From contig NW_004797434.1 of the NCBI RefSeq assembly GCF_000002075.1, positions 513,368 to 577,367 on the forward strand: DNA of 64,000 nucleotides. The letters are read 5' to 3'. Positions 1-11,864 of the stretch are shown here, piece after piece. Within the stretch, counting starts at the first letter, position 1; every line of letters starts with the position of its first letter. The notes beneath the pieces were generated by a model that was given only the letters and a program-made list of their open reading frames with translations, was not told the DNA's origin and did no database searches. Position numbers and translations under genes: made by a program. Source of the DNA: Aplysia californica. Lineage: Eukaryota > Mollusca > Gastropoda > Aplysiida > Aplysiidae.

Positions 1-400
1 TTATATGTCCATTTAAAAAAAGGTTTCAGTAAAGATTTTGTTTTGAAAACCTGTTTGCCAATTGCATAAAAAGACCCTGAGCCCTCCCTAAAAAAGGAAA
101 AGAAGAAGAAGAATTTTCTGTTTTCGAGAATACCCAAGCATTGGAAGTCTCCAAGCTATAGCGGCCACTTTCTGGGTATATTTATCTCTGACACCAGGCG
201 GCCCCCCATCTCCTTCAATCGCAAATATCTCGATTCCTATTACAGAAAGATGATATTTTTCCCCATCAAAAGCAAGACAAATAAACACGCGATAAGATGA
301 TATCAACAACTCCATACGTCCCCCCAAATTGTTTAATAAAACTGACGAGCGCCTGATTCCTCCGCGTTGCGACACAAAATACATGTAGGCCTTGCAGTGA
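1..400. other. No recognised feature
   Basis: A minus-strand open frame of 98 codons (88-384) begins MYFVSQRGGIRRSS but has no recognised family or splice context. Treated as chance or a repeat remnant. Confidence 0.3.
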
Positions 401-857
401 GACTCCTTTCTACGCCAATTTGTCTATTGTTTGCCAAACTCAAGACCTAGATTCTAGATCTATAATAATAGCACATCCATCGAATTCGCGATCAACGCAA
501 AATGAAAAAAAAGGGAATTCCCTATTCTAATCGTAAACGTGGATCATGACATGCGGATTGGATTTTTCTACACTATGCCAGGATTATAATTTTGCCACAG
601 ACACTCAGCTATTTTGTGTGATCAAACAAAGATACAACCTTGTGCGTGCCAGACGCGGAAAGTGAGAAGTGAGAGCAGATACCTGGGTGGGTTTTGGTTC
701 TAAAATCACACGTGGATCATGACATGTGTATTGCATTTTATACTGCGCCTTGATGATTGTTTCCTCACAGACACTCAGTTATTTTGTTCGATCAAACAAA
801 GAACGATGAAAGATATAACAACGGCATGTGTTACGGATAGACCCATAATGTGAGAAC

Positions 858-892
858 CACTGACCTAAAAATATCTTTTTATTAAGTCAGTG
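858..892. mobile_element. 35-bp palindromic insertion with 8-bp direct repeats
   Basis: An almost perfect hairpin begins CACTGACCTAAAAATA and ends AAGTCAGTG. It is flanked by GTGAGAAC (850-857) and GTGAGAAC (893-900); satellite monomers elsewhere carry only one copy of this site. The 8-bp duplication fits a hAT-type or similar element reduced to its ends. Confidence 0.6.
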
Positions 893-1504
893 GTGAGAAC
901 AGAATTAAATGTATGTGTGGATGGGCTTTGTGCTAAAAAAATCGCTCGTGGGTCATGACATGCGGATTGCATTCTACACTACGCCATGGCTATAATTTTG
1001 CCACAGACACTCAGTTGTTTCGTGTGATTAAACAAAGATACAACCGTATGCGTGCCAGACAGACGCGTAATGTGAGACTAGATGCGTGGGTGGGTTAAAA
1101 AAATTTTAAAGGACATGATAATGATGACTTCATGGCATCTTACACTACACTATCCGACGGTTATCAAAATTATTTTTGCCACAGACATCCGTTTAATTTG
1201 AGTGATTAAACAAATATACAAGCGTACAGGTGCCAGACAGACCCTTAATGTGAGAGTAGATACATGGATGGGCTTGGTACTAAAACCACGCGTGGATCAT
1301 GACGAGTGCATTGCATTTTACAATGGCAAGGTTATAATTTCATCACAGACACGCAATCATTTTGTGTGATCAAACACAACAAAGATAAACCCACCGCATG
1401 TGTGCCAGACAGACTCGTTATGTGAGAGTGAGAGCAGATATCTGGATAGCCTTGGTATTAAAATCACACGTGGATCATGACAAGCACGTATCTCCTTACA
1501 GTAG

Positions 1505-1615
1505 ATTGCAAAGCGCACTGACAATTTGTGCAATACAATAAATGCTATTTTATAATAATATTATTATTATCATTATTATTAATCATTATTATTATTATTG
1601 TTATTATTATTACAT
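1505..1615 (+). repeat. ATT-tailed SINE-D remnant inside satellite
   Basis: AGATTGCAAAGCGCA followed by AATGCTATTTTATAATAAT and ATT repeats, the 3' end of SINE-D, lodged in one satellite unit. Confidence 0.55.
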
Positions 1616-1949
1616 TATGCCACAGCCACCCCGTTATATTGTGCGATCAAACAAATATACAAATGTGCACGTGCCAGACAGACCGGTAATGTGAGAGTAG
1701 ATGGGCCTAGTGGTACTAAATCCACACGTGGATCATGACAGGCACAATTGCATCTATCAGAACACTTTGCGACGAACTATTTTGGTACAGACAACCAGTT
1801 ATTATGTGCTATTAAACGCAGATGCAATGGCATGTTGTACACCCAGGCACGTAGAGAGTGTAGATGCCTGGATGGGCTTGGTACTAAATCCACACGTGGA
1901 TCATGATATGCGCATTGCATGATTTTACACCACGCCATGATAATTTCGT

Positions 1950-1951
<2 letters not shown>

Positions 1952-2022
<71 letters not shown>

Positions 2023-2039
2023 ACACACACACACACACA
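1952..2039 (+). repeat. CA microsatellite
   Basis: About 88 bp of AC repeat with one TACACA interruption, inside a satellite monomer. Confidence 0.95.
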
Positions 2040-2194
2040 GTTGTTTTGTGTGATCAAACAGAGATACAACAGCATGTGTGCCAGACACCAGATAGACGCA
2101 TGATGTGAGAGCAGTGAGCAATAAATGCATGGGTGAGCTTGGTACTAATAAAACCACGTTGAGGATCATGACATGCGCGTTGCATCTCACAGTA

Positions 2195-2381
<187 letters not shown>

Positions 2382-2805
2382 CACATTATGCCACAGACAT
2401 CCAGTTATTTTGTGTGATCAAAAGACGCGTAATGTGAGAATATAGATGCCTAAATGGGCTTTGTACTAAAATCACACGTGGTTCACAATATGCGCATTGC
2501 ATGATTTTACTCTAGGCCATAAGCTTTTAATTTCGTCATAGACACACAGTTATTTTGTGTGTTCAAACAGGGATACAATTGCATGTGTTACACGCAAACC
2601 CGCAATGCGAGAAGTGAGATCAGATACCTGAATGGGCTTGGTACTAAATCCACACGTGGATCATGACAGGCACAATTGCACCTAGAATCTATCAGTACAC
2701 TGTGTGATGAATTATTTTGTCACAGACAACCAGTTATCTCGTGTGATCATTCAAAGATACTGCGTTGAGCGCTTCGCAGGAGACCAGAGTTGAATTCCTG
2801 GGGTT

Positions 2806-2832
2806 GGGGGGGGGGGGGGGGGGGGGGGGGGG
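2806..2832 (+). repeat. Poly-G run
   Basis: 27 consecutive G at the right edge of the satellite array. Confidence 0.95.
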
Positions 2833-3165
2833 ACCGTCTTTGATCCTCTTACCCGAATGATTTATTTTGTAGAATTCCTTGTTGTTGTTGTTTTTTTGTG
2901 TGTAGATGTTGATTATGCCCCCAGTCATCAAATGCCAGATCTGCGAAAGACATCGGCGATCACGGTTTTTCATTTCTTGTCTTCTCATGTTCTTTTCGTC
3001 ATAGCATTGAGGACTAGGGTGTTTGCGACCTGTCTATCTACTCTGAGAAGAGGCCATGCATGTTGAGGATAGGAGGGTTTTCTTCTCATATGCTTTCGAA
3101 AAAAAAATCTACGAAATCTTTCCCCGTCACCGGGATAATGCAGCTTTTTAATTTGTATGCATCTA

Positions 3166-3342
3166 TCGACACAATTTAGATAATTTAGGAGGTTGGCTTC
3201 GACCCTGTCTGTCAGGGTCAACTCGGGCTGAAAGACTTACGACGTCCCAGCAGAAAACCAATCGAGATACACGACAAAAATTACATCCACACGGGGATCG
3301 AATTCGGGTCGAAGCGCCTAACCGCTACATCACCACAGACGT
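3166..3342 (-). mobile_element. SINE-C copy
   Basis: On the minus strand it begins CGTCTGTGGTGATGTAGCGG with a tRNA-like A box, then a B box GGGTCGAATTCG... analogue (CGACCCGAATTCGATCC), and ends in CCCATTGACACAATTTAGA-type sequence. Confidence 0.65.
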
Positions 3343-3403
3343 TGATGGTTTAGTTGTTGCTCTCGCCTCCAGTGAAACATGCTTGTAGGGCAGTCTCAGA
3401 ATG

Positions 3404-3535
3404 ACACACACACACAAACACACACAAATACACACAAACGCACACACATGCACACGCACATAAACACACACAGACAAACAAACACACACATAAATATACA
3501 GAGAGAGAGAGGGTGGAGGGAGAGAGAGAGAGAGA

Positions 3536-3590
<55 letters not shown>
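3404..3590 (+). repeat. CA microsatellite followed by a GA tract
   Basis: 3404-3500 is a CACA-rich tract; 3501-3590 is almost pure purine (GA repeats, one GGGTGGAGGG break). Confidence 0.95.
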
Positions 3591-3594
<4 letters not shown>

Positions 3595-3726
3595 TGAAAG
3601 CCAGTCGAGCACATGTATCTAATATCATAATACACCTCTTTCACTAACAAGCTGTTGTCATACAATCAGGCTACCCATCAGTTACATTGAAGATGTCTGT
3701 CTTTACACTGTTTGTTTTTTAAATAT

Positions 3727-3902
3727 ATGTAAGTGTTTTTACGCCCCCATTGACACAATTTAGAGCTTCCGATCTTGAATGAGAGGGGTACAAGATCCCA
3801 ACAGAAAGACCGAGATACTCAATAAATGTTTTCTTCTTGGGAATCGAACTCGGGTCTACTGCATGTGACAGCGAAGCACCTTACCGCCATACCACAGGCT
3901 CC
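3727..3902 (-). mobile_element. SINE-C copy
   Basis: Shares the GCCTGTGGTATGGCGGTAAG head (minus strand) and the CCCCCATTGACACAATTTAG tail with the copies at 3166, 12830 and 16134. Confidence 0.65.
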
Positions 3903-4084
3903 GACCAGTTCGATCTGACTTTCCGAAGTCTCTGATTCATGGTGTGTGAATTAAGAGAAGCGCGTCGATAGAGAGTAACTGCCACTTAGTGCCTGCTAAA
4001 AGGAAAGACAGGCAGATAGACTTTTAAAAAAGACAGTAAAAAAACGTAAGACCTTCTTCCAGTGACTCCCAACATTCACTCATC

Positions 4085-4215
4085 TATATGAAACGTTGGT
4101 ATCGTTGTTTGATCACACAAACTAACTGAGTGTCTGTGATAAAAATACATGTAATATGGGCGCAGTGCTAGAATGCGATGTGCGTTGTCATGATCCACGT
4201 GAGGACCGTCGTTCG
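4085..4215 (-). repeat. Single dispersed satellite monomer, inverted
   Basis: Reverse complement of the satellite unit: TTGTTTGATCACACAAACTA, CTGAGTGTCTGTGATA and TGTCATGATCCACGTG occur in reversed order, 1.4 kb outside the array. Confidence 0.75.
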
Positions 4216-4254
4216 ATAATAAATTGTTTCAACAAGAAAACTTAGCGCGTCTTG

Positions 4255-4440
4255 CTGGTTGGCGGGTGCTCTGGTGTGGTTTGCTTCTTCTTTCCTATCA
4301 AACATCTATCGTCTTTATCTCCCCTCATTCTTTTTTGTGTTTGTTACTCTCTTGTAATACCTCTAATCTTCGTCATGTATATGACCTTATTGTGTTGCAA
4401 GTGCCGTAAAACACTTACTAAACCAAACAAAACTGCAGGC
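4255..4440 (+). mobile_element. SINE-A copy, plus orientation
   Basis: Head GGTTGGCGGGTGCTCTGG, body TTGTGTTTGTTACTCTCTTG, tail stem GTCATGTAT...AAGTGCCG, end AAAACACTTACTAAACCAAA. The only complete plus-strand copy seen. Confidence 0.8.
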
Positions 4441-4462
4441 CTCTTGCTGCTTGGGAAGAACC

Positions 4463-4600
4463 GGCGTCTGTGGTGAAGCGGTTAGTCTACATATTTTACT
4501 TTGTCAAACCACGCAGAAAACCTGAGTTCGTTTCTCGTGTGGGCCACCTCAGTCAAAGCTATGTCTAATAGATGTGAGCGGCGTGGGTGGTATTACGAGG
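4463..4600 (+). mobile_element. SINE-C 5' part
   Basis: GGCGTCTGTGGTGAAGCGGT then GAGTTCGTTTCTCGTG: A- and B-box-like tRNA head directly following a SINE-A copy. Confidence 0.6.
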
Positions 4601-4739
4601 GTTACACCTATTGATAGACAGACCTTTGAATTTGAAGTTTATATCTTGATAGACAAACTTTTTTTCTTTGAATTTGAAGCTTGTATCTTGATAGACCAAC
4701 TTTTGTTATTTGAATTTGAAGTTAGTATCAAGCGACAGA

Positions 4740-4870
4740 TGGTGCACCATTAGCTCAGTCGGTATCACGCAGGAATATAAGGGGCATGGCCCTGGTTCGA
4801 ACCCCCAACGAGGCGTTCTGAACTTGAGTTGTTTTGGGGGAGTTTAATGTAAGGCTCTCCACCCAACTGG
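4740..4870 (+). mobile_element. tRNA-headed SINE remnant
   Basis: CACCATTAGCTCAGTCGGTA (A box) and CTGGTTCGAACCCCC (B box) lie 35 nt apart, as in a tRNA; the 3' half of the tRNA fold is not present, so it is a SINE head and not a tRNA gene. Confidence 0.5.
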
Positions 4871-4934
4871 CGCGAGGTTCTATCGGAGATAGACGTGAAA
4901 TTCGAAGGTCCCGCCAACACGTCGTATTTTCTTT

Positions 4935-5043
4935 TTTATTGTCGTAAAAGTTTTACGCCACTTGTAACAAAATAAGGTCATATAGGTGCCGAAAATATTT
5001 GAGGTGTTACAAGAGAATGACAAACACAAAAAGGAGGAGGGGG

Positions 5044-5085
<42 letters not shown>

Positions 5086-5150
5086 GTTTGATAGGAAAGA
5101 AGGGTCAAACTTAAACAACACCAGTGCCCCGGCCAACCACCCACGTTGCG
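4935..5150 (-). mobile_element. SINE-A copy with internal AT repeat
   Basis: Same head and tail as other copies (CCAACCACCCAC at the right, TTTTACGCCACTTGTAACA at the left), with an AT run at 5048-5078. Confidence 0.75.
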
Positions 5151-5623
5151 AACTTTGAAGTTTCTCTATCTTCTATCTTGTCTTTCTCTTGCTATTTTTA
5201 CCAAAGGGGAATCAGTTGAGCTCGTGGAAGTCTAAGATCAGCTGGGAGCTGTATCTTGCACTGTGCCCCTTTTCAACCTTTTCAGCTCTTGGCCGTACTG
5301 TGGGCTACATCTGGTTCAAAATCTAGGTGCCTCCCCCCCCCCCATCTTTTCCAGAGCTCTTTGAAAGTAGCTTTAGGTTGTGTGGGTTTCACATCCAAGA
5401 AACACGAAAAACCAAAACTACTATGAGTGAGCTGAACCTTTTCAGTTAGCAAAAATCCGGTTTTAATGAATAACAGCTGAACCAATTTAGCAATAATCCG
5501 GTTGGAAGGAACAATAACGTTCATCGGTGTCCATAACATCAGTGAATGTTTCCAAAGCGCGGAGAGAGTTGGCAGATCCGTGTGTCTTGAAAGGAAAAGC
5601 TATATTATTTCAAGAATGCAAGC

Positions 5624-5790
5624 CCCCCCCCCCCCCCCCAAAAAAAAAAAACACAAAAAAACACAAAAAAACAACAACAACAACAACAACAACAACAAAA
5701 CCCCGCAAAAAACAAAAACAAAAACAACAAAAAACCAACCAAACAAACAAAAACAAAACAAAACAAACAACAACAACAAAAAACCGATAT
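5624..5790 (+). repeat. Poly-C run and CAA/A-rich tract
   Basis: C run at 5624-5638 followed by about 150 bp of A-rich CAA-type low complexity. Long frames through it are meaningless. Confidence 0.9.
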
Positions 5791-5884
5791 CTATCTCAAT
5801 CGTACTGTGAGAAAACTAGATGCATTTTTGGCCAAAACGCAGACAAAGGAGGTGGACTGCCTACCCATCATGACTCTTCGTTTT

Positions 5885-6056
5885 AGTAAGCGTTTTACGG
5901 CACTTTCAACACAATTAGGTCATTTAAGTGCCGAAGATTTGAGGTGTTATAAGGGAGTAACAAAGACAAAAAAGGAGGAGAAATAAGGACAAGAGATGTT
6001 TAACAGTAACAGGAAAGAAGGAGCAAACCTTACGAGAGCACCAGTCAACCACCCAC
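5885..6056 (-). mobile_element. SINE-A copy
   Basis: Tail GTAAGCGTTTTACGGCACTT and AAGTGCCGAAGATTTGAGGT at the left, head CCAGTCAACCACCCAC at the right. Confidence 0.75.
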
Positions 6057-6374
6057 TATCAAGACTCTATGGGAAAAACTGAAGGAATTTTTGGCCTAAA
6101 TGGAGCTGAAGGAGATGAACTTTACTTTTCCCACTATAAACGTGGGGAATTGTTACAATTTTGGCCAAAATGGAGCTGGGGGCGGGGGGGGGGGGGAATT
6201 TTGACAGAGAAGCTAGAGGCCAACAGATATATGCATGAATGGACACGTCAGTGAGTGAAAGTGCTGTGATGCAGCAAGTTCTGTGTGTGCTCTTTGAGGA
6301 CTTTTAATCGTAGACTTTGCATTACATTATAGTTTTATGTTATACTAGATTGTGTACTCTGGTGTAATTTCGGT

Positions 6375-6762
6375 CCACTAACAGGGCAGTGCTGTCTTCA
6401 GGCCATTCCCAAAGGGGGATATTAATTGTTCTTGTGCACAGTAGAATTGTAAATGGGCTGATTTATCAATGTCATGCTCATACTGTGCCGGAACAACATA
6501 TGGGGGGGGAACTGCTGGTTTTTCTTTCCTCATCCTCACTATCGTCATTTTACCTCTAATCTTTTTGTATGTTTGTCCCTCTCTTGTGAACTGCTATTTC
6601 CGGGGTGCCTTGATAGTCGAAGCATGTGCTGTTGAGACTAGAAAGATGAGCAGAGTAAGCCTGATTCCCCGTCTGGACTTTTCTGTTGACATCCACGCCT
6701 TGGCACTCATATGACCTTATGCAGTTGCGAGCGCCGTAAAACCTTACTAAAACAACATAACA
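6375..6762 (+). mobile_element. SINE-B copy, plus orientation
   Basis: Body GAATTGTAAATGGGCTGATT, CATGCTCATACTGTGCCGG, GGGTGCCTTGATAGTCGAAG; tail GGCACTCATATGACCTTATG then GCGAGCGCCGTAAAACC. Two other copies are at 36133 and 40002. Confidence 0.75.
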
Positions 6763-7144
6763 GGCGCACTATTGGACTTACTTGGAGCCAAAAGAAGGAC
6801 AAGGGGAGAAAGGTGATGCATATTCTCGACTATTATAGCGAGAGAGATGTTTTGCCCTATGTTTGGGCGCCTGTGGTGCACATTCTTCACAGCAAAGTTT
6901 TCATACAGAGAAACGCGCAGAAGCCATGACAGTGCTCCACCTACAAAATTATAATTTAAATCTATGGGTCTTTGTTTTATATGGGTCTTTGTTTTATACA
7001 TGTATTGTTTTTTGCTGTCTGTAACATACCACCCATGTTCCCTGTTTTGGCAGTAATCTAACTATTCAAGGTTGAAAACTGTCCACCATTGTATAGTTGT
7101 AGGTCTTTTTCATTAGAAAAATGTGTTGGATCATTAAATTGATC

Positions 7145-7450
7145 AACAAAGAATGTAATAATAATGATAAATAGCATTTGTATAGCTCATCCACTCAACA
7201 GCAAGCTATATGTGCTTTATACTATATTATTACGCCAGCAGACCATAGAACACCTAGAAACATTCTCAGCTTCCCGGGAAGCATACATTGAAAGCAGCTG
7301 ATTAAGCCCTCAAACATTAACAGACTGACAAGATCTTTCCCTGTCTATAGCTGGGTACCGATTCCTACCGGGATGGAGTGAGGAAAATTAGTGTAAAGTG
7401 TAACGGTGTACTGACTTCCTGTACAGCAGCATCTGTTAAAAGTATCATTT
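7145..7450 (-). mobile_element. SINE-D copy
   Basis: AATAATGATAAATAGCATTT at the 3' end, then TTCCCGGGAAGCATACA, and TGGGTACCGATTCC. Matches the copies at 9764, 41850 and 50905. Confidence 0.7.
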
Positions 7451-7459
7451 AGGGTTAGA

Positions 7460-8660
7460 ACCTGTTAAAATCATTGTATTTTTGGAAAACAGTACTTTTT
7501 TTTCTTGTAGTGTTAGCCCCCATGTGTTGGCCCAATTTCAACACATTTATTTGTGTTTGACAAAAAGTTTCACATAAATAATATGATTACCAAAGTTCAG
7601 CCAATCAATTGAAATCCATAACTCCCCTCAACACATTTATATACAGTACAACACAGATAGGTCGAACACAGAAGACTCAAATTCACACGTCCATCGTACT
7701 GTGCCTGCTGTCCCATCTTTTTTTCTTCTTTACATTGTTCACGTATCTCTCAAATTATGGATCCCTCGAACTACCGAGGACGGTCCCAATGCATTTGAGC
7801 TATCAGTGTTATACTGTATATTGATATAATTAATTAGATACTCACTGAGGGTAATTGCATCAAAGTAAGCCTATTTATAAAGGAGGTGAAAGGATAAAAA
7901 ATTTCTAAAAGTAGTAAAAGCGAAAGTCACACAAATGAAACAAAGTAATTTCCCGTATTTATTTGTTGAGCATGTAAAACAAAGCACTGACTATGCAATG
8001 CTTGAGAACAGAGCGTATCTTGTGACATACAAGTTAAACAGGTTTCATACTATGACGTATTCTCAAAATGAAGAAAAATGGAAAAGAAACATGACTATCA
8101 CAGAGGAAAAGAACAATCAGGCCCTTCATCTCTGATTCTGATTCCAAACATACGACAACAAAAAAAGCAACCAAAAAAAAAAAAAGAACACGGCATACAG
8201 GTCCATCTAAGAAAAATGAAGTTTATGGCACACTGCTTAACAAAAACATAACAACAAACGATTCGTTGTAATGGCGACAAAACCTTTTTGTCCCCACAGA
8301 ATAAGTTCATTACACATAGTTTGTCAAAACTATCAGGAAAATGGAAGTTAGGTCATAACTTGAAAGGACATTTGCATACAAGAAAGTACAAAGCTTGTTC
8401 TGTCTGATATAAGGCATGATGAGAACCATGTTATCCCTTTAACACATCAACATAGCACTTTCACTATGAGTATACAACCACAACATGTCTACAATGACAG
8501 ATGAGGTTTTGACGCAAGCATTTATCGACAAGAAAATTATTTCTGACCTCATTAGAGTTACTGGTTAAGGAAACAAAAACTCTGTACAAAAATAAAACAT
8601 CCCTATTAAGGTAGCAGAACTCTTTTGAATAACCAAACTATGGTCACAATAATAAGAGGT
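7460..8660. other. No recognised gene
   Basis: AT-rich sequence without repeats I can match to other copies. It could be unique intergenic DNA or distal 3' UTR of GSAP; no polyadenylation site can be assigned with confidence. Confidence 0.3.
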
Positions 8661-8679
8661 TCTCTCAGACCAAAGTATT

Positions 8680-9037
8680 CTTGTTGTTGTTGTTGTTGTT
8701 GTTATCGATCCAGCAACAGCTGGGCTCTTGCCCTTCTGTCCAATGCCATGTAGTGATAAGTGCAGGTCTGCTACAGTTGCTGTAATGTTCCATAGAGTGT
8801 GTTGTCAATGTTAGGTCTCGGAGGGAGAAGGGTAGCTCTGATGTCATTTAAGGATGTACAGTGGAACAGGTGATGATCCACAGTCTCATATGCATAGTCA
8901 CACAAGGGACACATTGGGGGAGGTTCCGGGTTTATTCTGTTCAAGTGGAATTTGAGCTGTATATGTTCTGAAAGTATTCTTGAGTGGGTGAAATGTGTTA
9001 AAGTTAAAACCCAGCAAGTTGGTACAACAAAGGCCAC
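8680..9037 (-). mobile_element. LINE 3' end (non-LTR), coding for a CCHC-like tail
   Basis: The minus strand encodes CPLCDYAYETVDHHLFHC followed by IRATLLPPRPN and RRARAQLLLD, the cysteine-histidine motif at the carboxy end of Jockey/I-type LINE proteins, ending in an AAC microsatellite tail. Two related fragments lie at 20325 and 29640. Confidence 0.75.
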
Positions 9038-9384
9038 ATTTCATTAAGAACCGATGAGGACTACGCACCGCAAAAACACTGAAAAGTAAATGATTACACT
9101 AGAATGGCAACCATCTACCAAAGATTTATAATCTTATAAAGGTAATTCATTTCTATACTGAAGCATTTGCGCTTGAAGTCAGTAATTTTTTTAAAGATTC
9201 ACATAATTTGCTTGAGTATTTTGTTTTGGCTACATTCATTATAATTGAAACATCATGACAGTCTTAACACAATGTGGATGAAAATGGTTTTATTATACGG
9301 AAAAACATATCACAGACTAGAAACATTACTACTCAACATTTAAACAAAAATTTTGTGCTCTGCAAATTAGACGCAACTTTTGTT

Positions 9385-9589
9385 TTAACTCTTTATCTCC
9401 CAGCGTTCGAGGTCGGAACTGTTGTGCTGGTGAGCAGCTGAAAGCAGCCCGGGCAGATTCCTTTACGACAACTTAGACATCACATTACTTTTTGACAAAC
9501 GCCGAAAACAGGTTTCTTTTACCGGAAGTTCTATCATAATAGGTTCACTAGTTTCGATTTTATGACCCTCGGAGATAAAAAGTTTTTAA
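9385..9589 (+). mobile_element. TTAA-flanked MITE (piggyBac-type), about 205 bp
   Basis: Left end TTAACTCTTTATCTCCCAG, right end CTCGGAGATAAAAAGTTTTT-TTAA. An inverted relative is at 34201-34465, sharing CCTTTACGACAACTT and GCCGAAAACAGGTTTCTTTT. Confidence 0.6.
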
Positions 9590-9763
9590 AAAAGCCCTCA
9601 CAATAAAACAAAGATCTGACGTGAGATTCATTTGAATTTACCTCATGATACCTCAACATTATAGAAGAACAGCAAATAACAGTCTAATCATTAAGACTTA
9701 GTCGTCATTTCTCAAGCCCAGGCTGGCAAGCCCTGGGTTATATCTGCTAATTTTGAGAAAAAT

Positions 9764-10412
9764 AATAATAAATAGCATTTGTATAGTGCATATCCCCGCT
9801 TGACAGCAAGCTCTATGCACTTTACACACTATATTATTACCTCAGCAGACCATAGAACACTCAGAAACATTTTCAGCTTCCCGGGAAGCATACAGTGCAA
9901 GAAGCTGATTAACTATTTAAACCCCATTTCATTTGACGCTGGGAGCATCCGGCGGTAATAACCTTGTTCCCCATTGGACGCTTGGAGCATCTAGTACTAC
10001 TAGTGACGACTGTTTCGTTTTATTTAGTGTTAGTTTTTGCTTGTTTTCCGGAACTATTCCAGAACAAACCTTTTTTGTAATGACTAAATCTTCGTTTCCG
10101 CCATTTACAAGTTGGAGGCAAGCTTTTGCGGTTATAATGAGACATAGTGCACCAGGTTTAGGTGACTAAAAAGAAATGCTGCGGGAACTGGGGGAAAAAA
10201 CTCAGGGTTTAAAGAGTTAAGTGCTCAAACACTAACAAACTGACAATATCTTTCACTGTCTATAGCTAGGTACCCATTCCCACCTGAGTGAAGTGAGGAA
10301 AATTCACATTAAGTGCCTTTCCCAAGAACACAATGCCACACCCCTGATGGAATTCGAACCCACGACCTTATAGTTGCCAGTTTGAGAGCTTAATCACTAA
10401 GCCACCGATCAT
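9764..10412 (-). mobile_element. SINE-D copy interrupted by a TTAA MITE
   Basis: SINE-D pieces 9764-9912 and 10221-10412 join exactly once the 9909-10220 insertion is removed. On the minus strand the head reads GGTGGCTTAGTGATTAAGC with B box GTGGGTTCGAATTCC. Confidence 0.8.
9909..10220 (+). mobile_element. TTAA MITE inserted in SINE-D
   Basis: TTAA at both ends; inverted termini CTATTTAAACCC and CTCTTTAAACCC. The uninterrupted relative at 7315 shows the empty site GATTAAG. Confidence 0.75.
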
Positions 10413-11754
10413 CCTACTTAGAAATACACGTAGGTGGGTGGTACAACAAGATTAGCCAATTACAGGTGGCAAAAGTAGCAACTAGATATAAAAAGGTTGA
10501 CAAGGACTGCTCTAACCCTAACACAATGTTCAACATACATAATACATAGAATAGTAACTTCTTGGGTAATGTGGAGGTCTGGTGAAGACACTGCAGTTTT
10601 CCATTTTCATCTCTATCTCAGGCTTTCTACAGGGGTCTGGGGAAATTCTTTTCTTTGTTCAGGTATTGACTTCATCTGAAGAGCTCTTCTGCAGTCCTCC
10701 TCACCACTTCCCTTCACAGATTAATGGCCCTGGATAGGCATTAATGTCCAGTAAAATGACCAAGCCAGACCAAAGTAAATATATGTCACCTCAAGTAATA
10801 TGTCCATACTAGACCAAAATAACTTTAAAAACAATCTTCTCAGTATTTCTAACATTACATTCAATGGATCATATCGAAAATAAGTTCGCATCACCTCTAT
10901 ATGAAATAACAACTAAGTTAAAGGTGCGCTATTGGTTTATGACAGCCGCAAAGTCAGTTTGTCTGGCCTGTCGCTATGCCACCATGCAGAAAATAAAAAC
11001 TTGGAAGATGCGTTTATAGTAGTATGCTCAAGATTTGGTCACCAAAATAATTTAATCTTTTCATTGAACCCTACAGTGCCTATTTAAAGTGCTTTTATAG
11101 CCTTTTACCTTTGGCAAATGTATCACACTTTTGCTCAGCATTAATGAGACGAAACAATTATCCTGCCTGTGCTCAGCATTCTCTCAGCTATACAACCCAC
11201 TTTGAAAACAGTTTGGTGACTCCTGGTCTGTGAGGTAAATCACTAGATCTAGTACAAGCCAACAATAACACCTCTGGTTACAATAATGATGTGCTTTCAT
11301 AGACTTCATAACTTCTAGCAAGTGTATCACACTCTTTTTCAGATTTAATGTACAAAAGTTTATACTGTAGAGCTATTCAATAAGTTGCATACTGATACTG
11401 TTTTATCATAAAGCAATTCCAAAGACTCTCTTCCCATGAAATCTGTTCTATGATCCCAGCAGTTTCATTACAAAGATGATGACTTGATAGACCTGGTCAA
11501 ATCCACCATATTACTTAACAGATACCTTCAATACGTAAGAGGACAATGCATAGGATACTGAATTCTGGATAAGTCTTTTTCTGGCAAAGTACATGAATAG
11601 AACTTGGAAAATAATTCAGATAATCTTTATGGTAAGCTTCACAACCAGTCATACCATTTTTCAACAAACTTACAAATGGCTCATCATTTCTCATACAGTT
11701 GAACACCCTGATAAGGACAGACTACTGCCCAGACTTTTAGCACTCAGCTCCAGG
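10413..11754 (-). other. Probable GSAP 3' UTR and downstream flank
   Basis: Mostly repeat-free AT-rich sequence immediately downstream of the GSAP stop codon. The length of the UTR cannot be judged; no clear AATAAA on the minus strand was found close to the stop. Confidence 0.35.
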
Positions 11755-11864
11755 TTAAAAATTAACTGTGGACATATCCAAGGTGGTCTTGGTCTTGGTG
11801 TGGTACAAAGCCGTATCTTCTATGAGTCCAGTGTCGTAGTTTATGGGCCGACTGGTTGGGATAT
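11755..11864 (-). CDS. GSAP: GSAP terminal exon with stop codon
   Basis: Acceptor GTCCTAG, enters phase 1, ends TAA at 11755-11757. LIEDTALYHTKTKTTLDM matches the vertebrate carboxy end FVEEAALKHTAMLLGL, fixing this as the last coding exon. Confidence 0.9.

Noticed and set aside
5502-5886. Lys/Asn/Thr-rich open frames
   Set aside because: A-rich and CAA low complexity following a poly-C run.
8680-8705. Independent GTT microsatellite
   Set aside because: It is the AAC tail of the LINE 3' end that adjoins it.
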